From an uncultured Barnesiella sp. (GTDB lineage: Bacteria; Bacteroidota; Bacteroidia; Bacteroidales; Barnesiellaceae_A): 17,908 nucleotides of DNA. This document shows positions 7,162 to 15,347 of this stretch, piece by piece. Below the pieces are notes generated by a model. That model had not been told where the DNA came from. It saw only the letters and a list, made by a program, of their open reading frames with translations, and searched no databases. Made by a program: the position numbers and the translations under genes. Every line of letters starts with the position of its first letter. The first letter of the stretch is position 1. The stretch spans positions 1 to 17,908 of the forward strand of contig CAJGDT010000012.1 of NCBI GenBank assembly GCA_904502265.1. Reading direction: 5' to 3'.

Positions 7162-7211
7162 ACCATAAAGCAACAAGGCAGTGCAATTGCACTGCCTTGT
7201 TGCTTTATGGT
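7162..7211. terminator. Perfect 50-bp palindrome, likely bidirectional terminator
   Basis: The two 25-nt arms (7162-7186 and 7187-7211) are exact reverse complements with no spacer. The stem core is CAACAAGGCAGTGC on the left arm, flanked by ATAAAG and CTTTAT. The element lies 31 nt after the rlmB stop and 14 nt from the recJ stop, between convergent genes, so it can serve both. The U-rich tail is short and itself part of the palindrome, so termination efficiency is uncertain. Confidence 0.7.
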
Positions 7212-7225
7212 GGGTTATTGTTGTA

Positions 7226-8950
7226 CTATTCGTGGCAACGGATGTCGCGGATAAGGAGTTGTATGTCATCGCCACCTCGTTGGTTGTCCTCGATGGTGTA
7301 ACATATATCGAAAGGTTTACCGCTTTTGATATGCTCGTAATACTTCTTCTTGTTGAAGGCTATACCATTGAGTATATGGCTCGACTTGCTATCAATAAGT
7401 TCGAGCTTAAGATGCTCTTGTTGTCGACCAACCAAGCGCGATGTGCCAAAGTCGCACACTGATGCGGTGTAGAATGTGGGTTTGTTGTTGCCCGGTCCGA
7501 AGGGGTTGAATTGACGCAACAATGTGATAAATTCGGGGGTAATCTCCGAGAAGTCGAGTTGTGTGTCAATATCGATTTGTGGAGTAGTCTGTGTAGGCTC
7601 AATATTTTCCGATACATACTCCTCAAATCGTTGTGTGAACTCTTTAATATGCTCCTCTTTGAGCGAGAGTCCTACGGCATAGGTGTGTCCGCCAAAGTTT
7701 TCTAAGAGATCACGACATGACTCTACAGCCTTGTATATATCAAAACCTTGCACCGATCGTGCCGATCCTGTAGCCAATCCGTCGGAGAGGGTGAGCACCA
7801 CTGCGGGACGATAGTAAATTTCGGTAAAGCGCGATGCTACGATGCCGATAATGCCCTTATGCCAATCTTTGTTGTAGATGACGATAGAACGACGATTGGA
7901 AAGGTCAATGCGACTTTGTAAAATCTCGTTAGCCTCCTCAGTAATGCGCTTGTCGAGTTCCTTGCGGTCTTCGTTATATTGGTCTATCTCGCAACTCTTG
8001 CGATATGCCTCGTTGTAGTCACGCGAGACGAGCAAGTCGACAGCTTCGCGACCTGATTGTACACGACCCGATGCGTTGATGCGAGGACCTATCTTGAAGA
8101 TGATATCGCTGATGTTGATACTCTTCTTGCTTTGTAACTGGCACACACGTATAATGGCTCTCAGTCCTACGCTGGGGTTGCTGTTGAGGCGACGCAGACC
8201 ATGATAGGTGAGTATGCGATTTTCGCCCGTGATAGGTACAATATCCGATACGATACTTACGGCAACAAGGTCGAGTAGGGGCTCAAGGTCGCACGCTACA
8301 TCAAGTCCATTGCTTATCGCAAAACCTTGCATAAACTTGTATCCTACACCACAACCCGATAGATGCTTGTAGGGGTAGGGCTCATCCTCCATCTTGGGAT
8401 TGAGAATGGCTGTGGCATCGGGTAGTTGTGCATCAGGAACGTGGTGGTCGCATATGATAAAGTCTATGCCCTTGGTACGAGCATAAGCAATGCGCTCGAC
8501 GGCTTTAATACCACAGTCGAGTGTAATGATAAGCGATATGCCGTTTTCGGCAGCATAGTTAATACTTTTGGTCGATATACCATAACCCTCCTCGTATCGG
8601 TCGGGTATGTAGTAGTCTATGCCCGAGTAGTAGTTGAGCAGATATCTATACACCAATGCTACGGCGGTTGTTCCGTCTACATCGTAGTCGCCGTAGATCA
8701 TAATCTTTTCTTTTGCCCCGATGGCTGCATTGAGCCTATCGACAGCCTTTTGCATATCCTTCATTAAGAAAGGATCGTGCAGGTCGCTCATAAGGGGCTT
8801 GAAAAACTTCTCCGTTTCTTCGGATGAAGTTACCCCTCTCTGTGCAAGCAACTTACATATCGTTGGGCACTGAGGGTATTTCTCCTCCAGCGTCTTGCTT
8901 ATAAGCTCTTGTTCCGATGTTAGGGGCAAGTAGTTCCATTTGTTAGTCAT
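7226..8950 (-). CDS. recJ: Single-stranded-DNA-specific exonuclease RecJ
   Basis: RecJ is a 5'-3' ssDNA exonuclease of the DHH phosphoesterase family, acting in recombination, mismatch and base-excision repair. The 574-residue length is usual. The DHH domain has YGDYDVDGTTA (86-96, Asp88/90/92), TLDCGI with Asp145, and the ICDHH triad at 168-170. A conserved SGCGVGYKF (198-206) follows. The DHHA1 domain includes GPRINASGR and the GGHTYAVG nucleic-acid-binding motif. The C-terminal OB fold begins near FNPFGPGNNKPTF. The ATG at 8950 is preceded by a very A-rich 25-nt leader. It is transcribed alone, convergent with rlmB and divergent from sodB. Confidence 0.97.
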   Translation of the reverse strand: MTNKWNYLPLTSEQELISKTLEEKYPQCPTICKLLAQRGVTSSEETEKFFKPLMSDLHDPFLMKDMQKAVDRLNAAIGAKEKIMIYGDYDVDGTTAVALVYRYLLNYYSGIDYYIPDRYEEGYGISTKSINYAAENGISLIITLDCGIKAVERIAYARTKGIDFIICDHHVPDAQLPDATAILNPKMEDEPYPYKHLSGCGVGYKFMQGFAISNGLDVACDLEPLLDLVAVSIVSDIVPITGENRILTYHGLRRLNSNPSVGLRAIIRVCQLQSKKSINISDIIFKIGPRINASGRVQSGREAVDLLVSRDYNEAYRKSCEIDQYNEDRKELDKRITEEANEILQSRIDLSNRRSIVIYNKDWHKGIIGIVASRFTEIYYRPAVVLTLSDGLATGSARSVQGFDIYKAVESCRDLLENFGGHTYAVGLSLKEEHIKEFTQRFEEYVSENIEPTQTTPQIDIDTQLDFSEITPEFITLLRQFNPFGPGNNKPTFYTASVCDFGTSRLVGRQQEHLKLELIDSKSSHILNGIAFNKKKYYEHIKSGKPFDICYTIEDNQRGGDDIQLLIRDIRCHE

Positions 8951-9423
8951 TTATATGTTTTTTTATTTTTTTATCTATCACGGAAGGCTTCTGCTATGCA
9001 GTAGCCTTGTAGTTGGGGAGATGGGGTACTCTTTGCTCCTGGTTTGTGAGGGGTATCAGAATATTGTTTTTGTGCTCTTCTCCATCTCGCGGGATGGTTG
9101 CGGTGCTTTTTATGAGGAATACAACTACTCGTTGCCTCGCACCTATTCTCCCGGATAAGTTAAGTGCTACTTACTGTGTAGTTTATATATTTTACAGTAG
9201 CTAATGCTGTTGTATGGATAGCTTTATCCGCCGATACTTTATACCCATATTACAATTATTGCCGTAAAGTTACAAAAACATATCTAATAATAAGAATAGA
9301 TACTTATAATATTTATGTAAGAAGCAAAAAAAAAATTTATACACGTCAATAAAAAAAATATTTCGTGAACATAATTATAAATGCGGTGTTTATAGTGTGT
9401 AGTCTAACAAAATACTTGTATTT
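8951..9423. other. recJ-sodB divergent spacer with paired RNA-like segments
   Basis: No credible gene is seen; short ORFs here have no recognisable features. The half nearest recJ holds several complementary segments. A hairpin 8984-8994/8998-9008 has one mismatch and a TAT loop. GTAGTTG (9009-9015) pairs with CAACTAC (9122-9128). GAGATGG (9018-9024) pairs with CCATCTC (9082-9088), and CCATC of the latter can instead pair with GATGG at 9093-9097. GGTGC (9102-9106) pairs with GCACC (about 9138-9143). The half nearest sodB (9241-9423) is strongly AT-rich with poly-A runs and presumably carries promoters. I found no exact TAnnTTTG box on either strand; the nearest is TAACTTTA on minus (9265-9272), which would give recJ a leader of about 300 nt. 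Confidence 0.4.
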
Positions 9424-10005
9424 ATGAAATATCAATTGCCAACACTACCATATGATGATGCGGCTCTTGAGCCTACACTCAGTTGTGAGACTGTTGAGGT
9501 ACATTATCGTCGCCATGAGCAAGCCTATATCAACAAGCTAAACGATATGATAGCCGGTACCGATTATGAGGAGATGTCGTTGGAGGATATTATCCGATCG
9601 TCAGGCGGTGCTCTTTTCAATAATGCAGCTCAGGTGTGGAATCATATTTTCTACTTCAATACTTTATCGCCACGTGCACAGCGTCGCCCTACCGGTAGCT
9701 TATTGCGAGCTATTGAGAGGCATTGGGAAACATTTGAGAATTTCTGTGAAATATTTGTACAGACCGGTGTTTCGCTCTTCGGATCGGGATGGCTGTGGCT
9801 TTGTTGCGACACTCAAGGGCATCTGTGCATAAGAGCTTTGAGTAATGCGGGAAATCCTATTGTCGAAGGGTTGACACCACTACTTGCATTTGATGTGTGG
9901 GAGCATGCCTATTATATAGACTATCGTAATAGGCGTGATACGCACTTACATCGTCTATGGTCAATTGTCGACTGGAGTGTGATTGAGGCACGATATAAAT
10001 TTTAG
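9424..10005 (+). CDS. sodB: Superoxide dismutase (Fe/Mn family, Fe-type residues)
   Basis: The enzyme converts superoxide to oxygen and hydrogen peroxide in the cytoplasm. The 193-residue protein has the four metal ligands: His27 (EVHYRRHEQAY), His74 (QVWNHIFYF), and Asp157 and His161 (FDVWEHAYYIDYRNRR). Gateway Tyr35 and His31 are present. Gln70 in NNAAQVWNH sits at the outer-sphere position typical of Fe enzymes, while Mn enzymes place their Gln near residue 145 instead, where this protein has NAGNP. Cambialistic use of Fe or Mn, known in some Bacteroidales, is possible. The usual second His after His31 is Glu32. The gene stands alone between an AT-rich spacer and its own terminator. Confidence 0.95.
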   Translation: MKYQLPTLPYDDAALEPTLSCETVEVHYRRHEQAYINKLNDMIAGTDYEEMSLEDIIRSSGGALFNNAAQVWNHIFYFNTLSPRAQRRPTGSLLRAIERHWETFENFCEIFVQTGVSLFGSGWLWLCCDTQGHLCIRALSNAGNPIVEGLTPLLAFDVWEHAYYIDYRNRRDTHLHRLWSIVDWSVIEARYKF

Positions 10006-10074
10006 TGATTTACAATCATGCGTGAGCATGGTCTCTATATAGCACTTTTTAAGCATAATGTGATGAATTCCTAA

Positions 10075-10116
10075 GGGTGGGTGTGTTGCGTGAGTAACTG
10101 CCCATCCGATTTTTTT
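10075..10116 (+). terminator. Rho-independent terminator of sodB
   Basis: GGGTGGGTG (10075-10083) pairs with TGCCCATCC (10099-10107) using three G-T wobbles; GTT/AAC extends the stem inward. GA and then seven T (10110-10116) follow. It lies 70 nt after the sodB stop. On the minus strand the same stem lacks a U tract, so it should not terminate the convergent helicase gene. Confidence 0.75.
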
Positions 10117-10136
10117 GTGCAAATGCTATTGGTAGG

Positions 10137-12164
10137 TTATTTTCTATTTTTCTTGGCGCGCAAGTCCTCAGCTATTGCCCAATGGTTGGCGGCCATATCT
10201 GTGAGTCCAAGTCTCATGAAAGTATCACCGAGACGTTCGTGTGCAGTGGCATGTTGTGGTTTTTGTGCCACAGCTTTGGCAAAGTCCGATGCTGCGCCCT
10301 CATACTCGTGGCACTCATAACGCAACTTTCCACGGTTGTATAGAGCCTTGAAGTTGAGTGGACTTAGTTTGATAGCCTCATTAAAGCATGCCATAGCTGC
10401 AATTCCTTCGTTGGTGTCGGCCAATGTTACCCCTTTGCGCACCCATGCATCTACCATGGTTGGGTCGAGCGTGAGAGCCTTGTCGAAATTGGCAAGTGCT
10501 GCACGATAGTCGCGAGCCTTTACAACACATTCGTTACCCATCAAATAGTATTCGTAGGCATATTGTCGAAGTGCCTCATTTCGCTCATTATTGGCTTGTC
10601 GCAAGCGTGTATTTTCTTCTTTCAGACGTCTTATAATGCCCAGTTTGCTTCGTATATATCTTTTGATAACAGGTTTCTCAATATCGTATCGCAGGTGTAT
10701 GGCCTTAAAGAACTCATCAAGAAACAACTCCATATTATCATGGTCAAATGCTTCAACTGCGGCGTGGTAACGTCGGTCTGCCTCGGCTTGGTGCAGGGCA
10801 TGTTCTATGAGTTTGGGGTTATTGAACATTTGGCTAAATCGTACCACTTCAGCATTGATAAAGATGTCGCGCGATGTGATGGGGCGGGTAAGGGTAATGC
10901 CTTTGAGCGATGTACATCGGCTCAATGCTACGTAGGTTTGTCCACCCGCAAATGCCCCTCCGGTAAAATCTATTACGACACGATTGAAGGTAAGACCCTG
11001 GCTCTTGTGTACAGTGATGGCCCATGCAAGGCGTAAGGGGTATTGCTTATATGTGCCCAAAACTTTCTCCTCGATGCGCTTTTCTTTTTCATTGTAACTA
11101 TACTTGATGTTTTCCCACAAGGCGGGCTCTACGATGTGTTCGTCGCCATCTTCGAGTATAACACTTATGCGCATATCATCGGTAATATCCGATACGATGC
11201 CCAGTGTACCATTGACCCATCGGTGCTCGGTATCGTTTTTAATAAACATAACTTGGGCTCCAACTTTCAACTCCAAGTGCTCGGGTGTAGGCAAGCTATT
11301 GGTGGGGAAGTCTCCGGTAATCTCGCCCTCGAATGTCAATGTATGTCCTTTGAGTGAGGATAAATGATCTTCGTTAATAGCATCTACTTGGTCGCGACGA
11401 GTGGCGAGTGTAATCGAGAATTCCTCTTCGTTATCGGGTGTGTTTGTTGCTTTATAGCGTGTGTTGAGTTGTGCCAACTCGGTACTGCCGGCTTTGTTAC
11501 AGCGTATCTTGTCGAGTAGCGCAATAAATTCAGGTTCGGTCTGTCGATAGGTTTTGCGCAACTCGATGGGTACAAGCGAAATCTCGCGAAATACCCTTGC
11601 CGAGAAGAAAAATGGAGTGTTGTAGAATCGGGCCAGTATATCGCGTGTATCGGCTGTAACAACCGGCTCGAGCTGGTAAATATCGCCTACCAAGAGTAAT
11701 TGTTTACCACCAAATGGGGTGCGCATATTGCCCGAGAATACTCGCAGTACACGATCCATAAAGTCTATCATGTCGGCACGTACCATCGATATTTCGTCGA
11801 TAATAATCAACTCTACCTCTTTGAGTAACTTGCGTTGTGTCTTGTTATACTTGAGTAGATCGTATATACGGTTGTTTTGCATGCTCAAGTCGGGGTCGTC
11901 GGGCATGATAGGGCGAAATGGCATTTTGAAAAACGAGTGTATCGTACTACCACCGGCGTTGATGGCTGCAATACCCGTAGGTGCGAGTACTACATATTTC
12001 TTGCGTGTATGCTCGCAGATGTATCGTAGGAAAGTAGATTTGCCTGTACCGGCCTTGCCGGTAAGAAATACCGACTGGTGCGTATATTGCAATAGTGCAA
12101 ACGCATCCTGGAACTCGGCATTGTCGGTGTCGATAATCTTATCGGTATAGTTATACATAGTCAT
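10137..12164 (-). CDS. Pif1/RecD-like superfamily 1 helicase with C-terminal TPRs
   Basis: A predicted ATP-driven 5'-3' DNA helicase fused to a protein-interaction tail. Motifs include Walker A FLTGKAGTGKST, a GIAAINAGGSTIHSFF motif Ia, Walker B LIIIDEISMV, LLVGDIYQLEPV (motif III), RKTYRQTEPEF (IV), and the 2B/V/VI block ITVHKSQGLTFNRVVIDF and YVALSRCTSLKG. A helical linker is followed by about three tetratricopeptide repeats near the C-terminus (DYRAALANFDKALTLDP, IAAMACFNEAIKLSP, YEGAASDFAKAVAQKP). An upstream in-frame ATG at 12191 falls inside the predicted -7 box and would add nine residues, so I start at ATG 12164; another ATG six bases later is equally possible. Length is 675 residues. 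It appears to be a single-gene unit; its cellular role is not known to me. Confidence 0.88.
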   Translation of the reverse strand: MTMYNYTDKIIDTDNAEFQDAFALLQYTHQSVFLTGKAGTGKSTFLRYICEHTRKKYVVLAPTGIAAINAGGSTIHSFFKMPFRPIMPDDPDLSMQNNRIYDLLKYNKTQRKLLKEVELIIIDEISMVRADMIDFMDRVLRVFSGNMRTPFGGKQLLLVGDIYQLEPVVTADTRDILARFYNTPFFFSARVFREISLVPIELRKTYRQTEPEFIALLDKIRCNKAGSTELAQLNTRYKATNTPDNEEEFSITLATRRDQVDAINEDHLSSLKGHTLTFEGEITGDFPTNSLPTPEHLELKVGAQVMFIKNDTEHRWVNGTLGIVSDITDDMRISVILEDGDEHIVEPALWENIKYSYNEKEKRIEEKVLGTYKQYPLRLAWAITVHKSQGLTFNRVVIDFTGGAFAGGQTYVALSRCTSLKGITLTRPITSRDIFINAEVVRFSQMFNNPKLIEHALHQAEADRRYHAAVEAFDHDNMELFLDEFFKAIHLRYDIEKPVIKRYIRSKLGIIRRLKEENTRLRQANNERNEALRQYAYEYYLMGNECVVKARDYRAALANFDKALTLDPTMVDAWVRKGVTLADTNEGIAAMACFNEAIKLSPLNFKALYNRGKLRYECHEYEGAASDFAKAVAQKPQHATAHERLGDTFMRLGLTDMAANHWAIAEDLRAKKNRK

Positions 12165-12188
12165 TGGCAGCTCATCTGTTGCGATAAA

Positions 12189-12196
12189 CAAATATA
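12189..12196 (-). promoter_or_regulatory. -7 promoter element of the helicase gene
   Basis: Read on the minus strand the sequence is TATATTTG, an exact TAnnTTTG match, 25 nt ahead of the ATG at 12164. No TTTG -33 box is obvious at 19-21 nt spacing. Its position argues against the longer ORF start at 12191. Confidence 0.55.
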
Positions 12197-12230
12197 CGAT
12201 TATTTTGCCGATAGACTCTCTTTTTTCGGT

Positions 12231-12269
12231 ACAAAAAAAAGACTGTGTCTATTTTATTTGACACAGTCT
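12231..12269 (-). terminator. Rho-independent terminator after the OmpP1-like gene
   Basis: AGACTGTGTC (12240-12249) and GACACAGTCT (12260-12269) form a perfect 10-bp stem with a 10-nt loop. On the minus strand the stem is followed by eight T (complement of 12232-12239 region). It begins 26 nt past the stop of the OmpP1-like gene and closes the two-gene minus unit. Confidence 0.88.
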
Positions 12270-12295
12270 CTAAGTTTATTTCGTAAATATCTTTT

Positions 12296-13897
12296 TTAGA
12301 AGCGGAAACCCAACGAAAGTTTTATAGAGTGGTTGTCGGTATTCATTATGGTATTTTGAGAGTCTATAATTGCATTTTCGTATGCAAATAGGCTGAAGTC
12401 TTGCATGCGATATACATAAGCAAGATCTACCGAGAAGTTGTTGAAACGATATCCCAAACCACAACTTACAGTGTGCGCTTCATTGGGTACTTGGTAATGG
12501 CAAATGGTGCCTTCGGCCATGAGTGGTGTTAATGAACCATTAAAATATTCTACAGAAAGAGGTGAACTCTCGTAGGCATATCCGGCTCGGGCGCTGAATA
12601 AAGGTGTAATGCGATATTCGGCACCAATGCGTACATTGTGTACTCCTTGTACCTGTTGTTTTATGCAGTTGTTTGTAAAACTATAATCGCTGTATAGGTT
12701 AGAGTAGTACATGTCGCTGGCAAAAATGTATTCGTAGTCGGCGCTTATGATTGCCCATTTATTGAGTACCAAGGCAAGACTACCCATTAGATGCCAAGGC
12801 GACGTAAATTGGTATTCTATTTGACCAATATCGGTTTGGTTGTCAAGGCTGCTTTCGCTTCCGACAAGTGCCTTGTTGTCGACATCGTCAAATTTATATC
12901 CTACGGCTGCACTATACACGTCGCTCATGTCGTAGAATGTGGGCGAGTGTACTGCAAAACCTATGCGCAAGAGACTGATGGGTCGATAGATCATACCAAA
13001 CTTGAATCCTGCTCCATATCCTTTTGTAAGGAGGTAGTTGCTCAACTCAAACTCGCCATTTGTTAAGCTGGGCTTGACGTTGTTGTTGCTGTTGTTATTT
13101 ACATTGATGTTTTGCAACTCTTCACCATAGTAGCTCTCCATATGATAGTTGATATTGGTGACATTGAGGCTCAAACCCCAATAGAACACGTCTCTAATGT
13201 TACCACTTACATTGAAATCGTATTCGTCAATACTACCCGAAGTGACATTTACCAAGTGTGCATTGCCCGAGCTTTGTTGGTTCTTGAACACACCCTCATA
13301 GTGGTCGGGGTTGCTGCTGGTAGGTGTGTTGTATATCAAGTTGGTGTTGTATCCCAATGTGGGCAACCAAGGCATCGTTTTATAGGGATTGTAATCGGAA
13401 GTGATGCCCAAGTCGTAGGGTGAGTATCCCGATGCTTTCGATGCAATGTACTGGGTAATAGATGTATTAATGTCGTTCCAGTCGGCACGATATGCACTGT
13501 TGAAGGTTGCAATATTGTTGTATGCAAATCCAAAGTTCAAATTGCGTAGAGCACCCTCTTTGTAGTTAATAACACCTACCACGCCCATGTTGTCGCCGGT
13601 AAAGTAGAAATCGCTGTTGCGATTGCTATGTGTTGTGCTACTTGTTTGGTTGTCGTAGAAGTTAAATCCTGCAGTGACAGATATCTCGGAACTGCGATAT
13701 ACACCTATACCGGCAGGATTTTGGCGTATAGAAGTCATGTCTCCGCCCAATGCGCCAAAAGCTCCGGCCATCGCTGAGTAGCGTGCTGTTCCTTTGGTTT
13801 GTGCCGATATGTTGTTCAACGCATCCACTACTCCTTGACCCATAGTGGGGAGTGATGCGGTGAGAGTAAGTGCTGTGATAAATAGAAGTTTCTTCAT
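12296..13897 (-). CDS. OmpP1/FadL-family outer membrane protein
   Basis: A predicted outer-membrane beta barrel of the FadL/TodX transporter family, whose members import hydrophobic compounds such as fatty acids. The 533-residue protein has a signal peptide (MKKLLFITALTLTASLPTMG) and a recognisable N-terminal segment, ARYSAMAGAFGALGGDMTSI followed by RQNPAGIGVYRSSE. This matches the FadL pattern in which the N-terminus forms a plug-like hatch and an NPA box is conserved. Alternating aromatic strands follow, such as YRADWNDINTSI and ISADYEYIF, and the chain ends in Phe (LSLGFRF), the usual barrel-assembly signal. Its start is 29 nt after the stop of the low-complexity secreted protein, so the two are probably co-transcribed and expressed together at the envelope. 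The substrate is unknown. Confidence 0.87.
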   Translation of the reverse strand: MKKLLFITALTLTASLPTMGQGVVDALNNISAQTKGTARYSAMAGAFGALGGDMTSIRQNPAGIGVYRSSEISVTAGFNFYDNQTSSTTHSNRNSDFYFTGDNMGVVGVINYKEGALRNLNFGFAYNNIATFNSAYRADWNDINTSITQYIASKASGYSPYDLGITSDYNPYKTMPWLPTLGYNTNLIYNTPTSSNPDHYEGVFKNQQSSGNAHLVNVTSGSIDEYDFNVSGNIRDVFYWGLSLNVTNINYHMESYYGEELQNINVNNNSNNNVKPSLTNGEFELSNYLLTKGYGAGFKFGMIYRPISLLRIGFAVHSPTFYDMSDVYSAAVGYKFDDVDNKALVGSESSLDNQTDIGQIEYQFTSPWHLMGSLALVLNKWAIISADYEYIFASDMYYSNLYSDYSFTNNCIKQQVQGVHNVRIGAEYRITPLFSARAGYAYESSPLSVEYFNGSLTPLMAEGTICHYQVPNEAHTVSCGLGYRFNNFSVDLAYVYRMQDFSLFAYENAIIDSQNTIMNTDNHSIKLSLGFRF

Positions 13898-13926
13898 AAG
13901 TTATATTGCTGATAGTTTCTCTTGAA

Positions 13927-15339
13927 TTATCTGCGGTTACCTCCGCCACGGCTACTGCTACTACTTCCGCCACGGCTGCCACCGGTAGATGTACTACTAC
14001 CACGGCTACTACTTGACGATGAGCGTGACGAGCTTACGCTACTGCCGCGGCTGCTGCTACTTGATGAGCGTGACGAACTTACGCTACTGCTGCGGCTACT
14101 GCTCGATGAGCGTGATGAATTCACATTGCTGCTGCGACTGCTACTTGATGACGAACGCGATGAGTTTACATTGCTGCTACCGCCTCGACTGTTGCTCGAC
14201 GAACTTGATGTATTCACGCTACTATTGCGACCGCCGCTATTGCGATTGTTATTTATGGTTGTGCGATTACTTGTCGTATTGACACGACTGCTATTTATGC
14301 TTGTATTACGACTGCTGTTAAGGTCGCTTGATGTGCGAGATGAAACATTGGCGGGAGTGTTGGTATTACTTCCGTTTATTACCACTCTATTACCTCTGTT
14401 AGAAGCTACGCCGCGTCGGTCGTCTTTCTTGCTTGTTGCAGAGTAGTTTCCGCCATATCGATTGTTGTCACTGCCCGAACGATGTGAGTTGTCATAATTG
14501 TCGTATCTGCCGGGGCCACGTCCGTTGTGGTTGTAGTCGTAACCATAATGATGCCCGTGGTGATAGGGGTCATAGTATCCGTAATGGTGGTGGTGATGAT
14601 GATGTCCGTGATAGAAGGGATCGTAGTAGTGATAGTAGGGGTCATACCATCCATAATGGTATCCGGGATACCAAGGATCGTACCAAGGGCTATACCATCC
14701 GTAGTAGCCGTATCCCCAACTTCTCCATGCCCAGCTTGAGTATGAATAGGGTGACCAAGAGTAGTTCCAGTACCAAGGATTGGTCCATGTGGGAGTTACC
14801 CATGCGTATGAGCCATCGATATATACGTTCCAGTCGTTACTGTCGAGCATATATATAGTACTGTATGCAGGGTCGCTAATGCTCACTGCATAACGAGGGT
14901 TGTAGAATCGATGTATCTGTACGGTGTATTCATAGTCACTTTGAGAACCATTAAATCCGTTCAGGTAATAGCCATCTTCCATTTGTATATAGAGTGTATC
15001 ACCGGGAGCTACATCTTCGCTGGTATATACAAATGTATTTTCAATCTGTGTACCTTCTTCGGCTATGGGTGCTTCGTAAGATGCATAACCATAACGGCGG
15101 TTATACTCGTCTACATCACGTTCTTGAGAGTAGTTTGACTGTGATGCTTGTGCTGCATTGGTTGGTGTAGCGGTTACGGTGATAACCTCTTTTTCCAATC
15201 GAGCAGCCTCTATTACCGGGTTTTTATCGTCGGCTGTGTAGTATATGTCATCCTCGATATAATAGCTCTGTGCCATCGAGGGGCATAATGTGCCTAAAAT
15301 AAGCAACAATGTGACGATAGATATTACTCTACTTTTCAT
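13927..15339 (-). CDS. Secreted aromatic/His-rich and Ser/Arg-repeat protein, function unknown
   Basis: I do not recognise a family for this 470-residue protein. A signal peptide occupies residues 1-24 (hydrophobic core ISIVTLLLILGTL, then PSMAQ). Residues 25-180 look globular and acidic. Residues 180-240 are dominated by Trp, Tyr, Pro and Gly (WYSPWYDPWYPGYHYG). Residues 233-266 are His-rich, with seven His in a row at 246-252. Residues 267-325 are Asn/Arg/Gly-rich, and 330-470 are almost entirely Ser, Arg, Asn and Gly with short repeats like SSRSSSSSSRGSSV, ending GGGNRR. The tail is strongly basic and presumably disordered. Metal binding by the His tract and binding to anionic polymer by the tail are inferences. 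A consensus AGGAGG lies 8 nt before the ATG. It is first in a unit with the OmpP1-like barrel. Confidence 0.85.
   Translation of the reverse strand: MKSRVISIVTLLLILGTLCPSMAQSYYIEDDIYYTADDKNPVIEAARLEKEVITVTATPTNAAQASQSNYSQERDVDEYNRRYGYASYEAPIAEEGTQIENTFVYTSEDVAPGDTLYIQMEDGYYLNGFNGSQSDYEYTVQIHRFYNPRYAVSISDPAYSTIYMLDSNDWNVYIDGSYAWVTPTWTNPWYWNYSWSPYSYSSWAWRSWGYGYYGWYSPWYDPWYPGYHYGWYDPYYHYYDPFYHGHHHHHHHYGYYDPYHHGHHYGYDYNHNGRGPGRYDNYDNSHRSGSDNNRYGGNYSATSKKDDRRGVASNRGNRVVINGSNTNTPANVSSRTSSDLNSSRNTSINSSRVNTTSNRTTINNNRNSGGRNSSVNTSSSSSNSRGGSSNVNSSRSSSSSSRSSNVNSSRSSSSSRSSSVSSSRSSSSSSRGSSVSSSRSSSSSSRGSSTSTGGSRGGSSSSSRGGGNRR
13950..14240 (-). repeat. Imperfect 42-45-bp tandem coding repeats (Ser/Arg tail)
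   Basis: Three clear units begin with the plus-strand word GATGAGCGTGA: 14018-14062 (45 bp), 14063-14104 (42 bp) and 14105-14146 (42 bp). More diverged units lie on both sides. All lengths are multiples of three, so unit gain or loss keeps the reading frame of the low-complexity protein. Each unit encodes about 14-15 residues of the type SS-x-V-x-SSR-S(n)-R. Confidence 0.75.
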
Positions 15340-15347
15340 ATTTTAAT

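Noticed and set aside
9013..9204. Small plus-strand ORFs (8940-9158 and 9013-9204) in the recJ-sodB spacer
   Set aside because: No start-site support, biased composition with no family features, and they overlap each other and the structured segment.
10017..10030. CATGC-GTGA-GCATG hairpin after sodB as terminator
   Set aside because: Only 5 bp and no T tract; the stronger stem at 10075-10107 followed by T7 is the better terminator.
12431..12470. Frameshift or pseudogene in the OmpP1-like gene
   Set aside because: The reading frame is open from signal peptide to the terminal Phe with continuous barrel-like sequence; the short overlapping ORF at 12276-12464 is a frame shadow.
13950..14240. 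Possible CRISPR array from regularly spaced repeats
   Set aside because: The units are contiguous, degenerate and in frame within a coding sequence. There are no unique spacers and no cas genes.
13922..14446. Plus-strand ORF of 174 residues very rich in Leu, Arg and Asp
   Set aside because: It is the antisense shadow of the Ser/Arg repeat region; its composition follows from reading the repeats backwards, and it has no leader, signal or family likeness.
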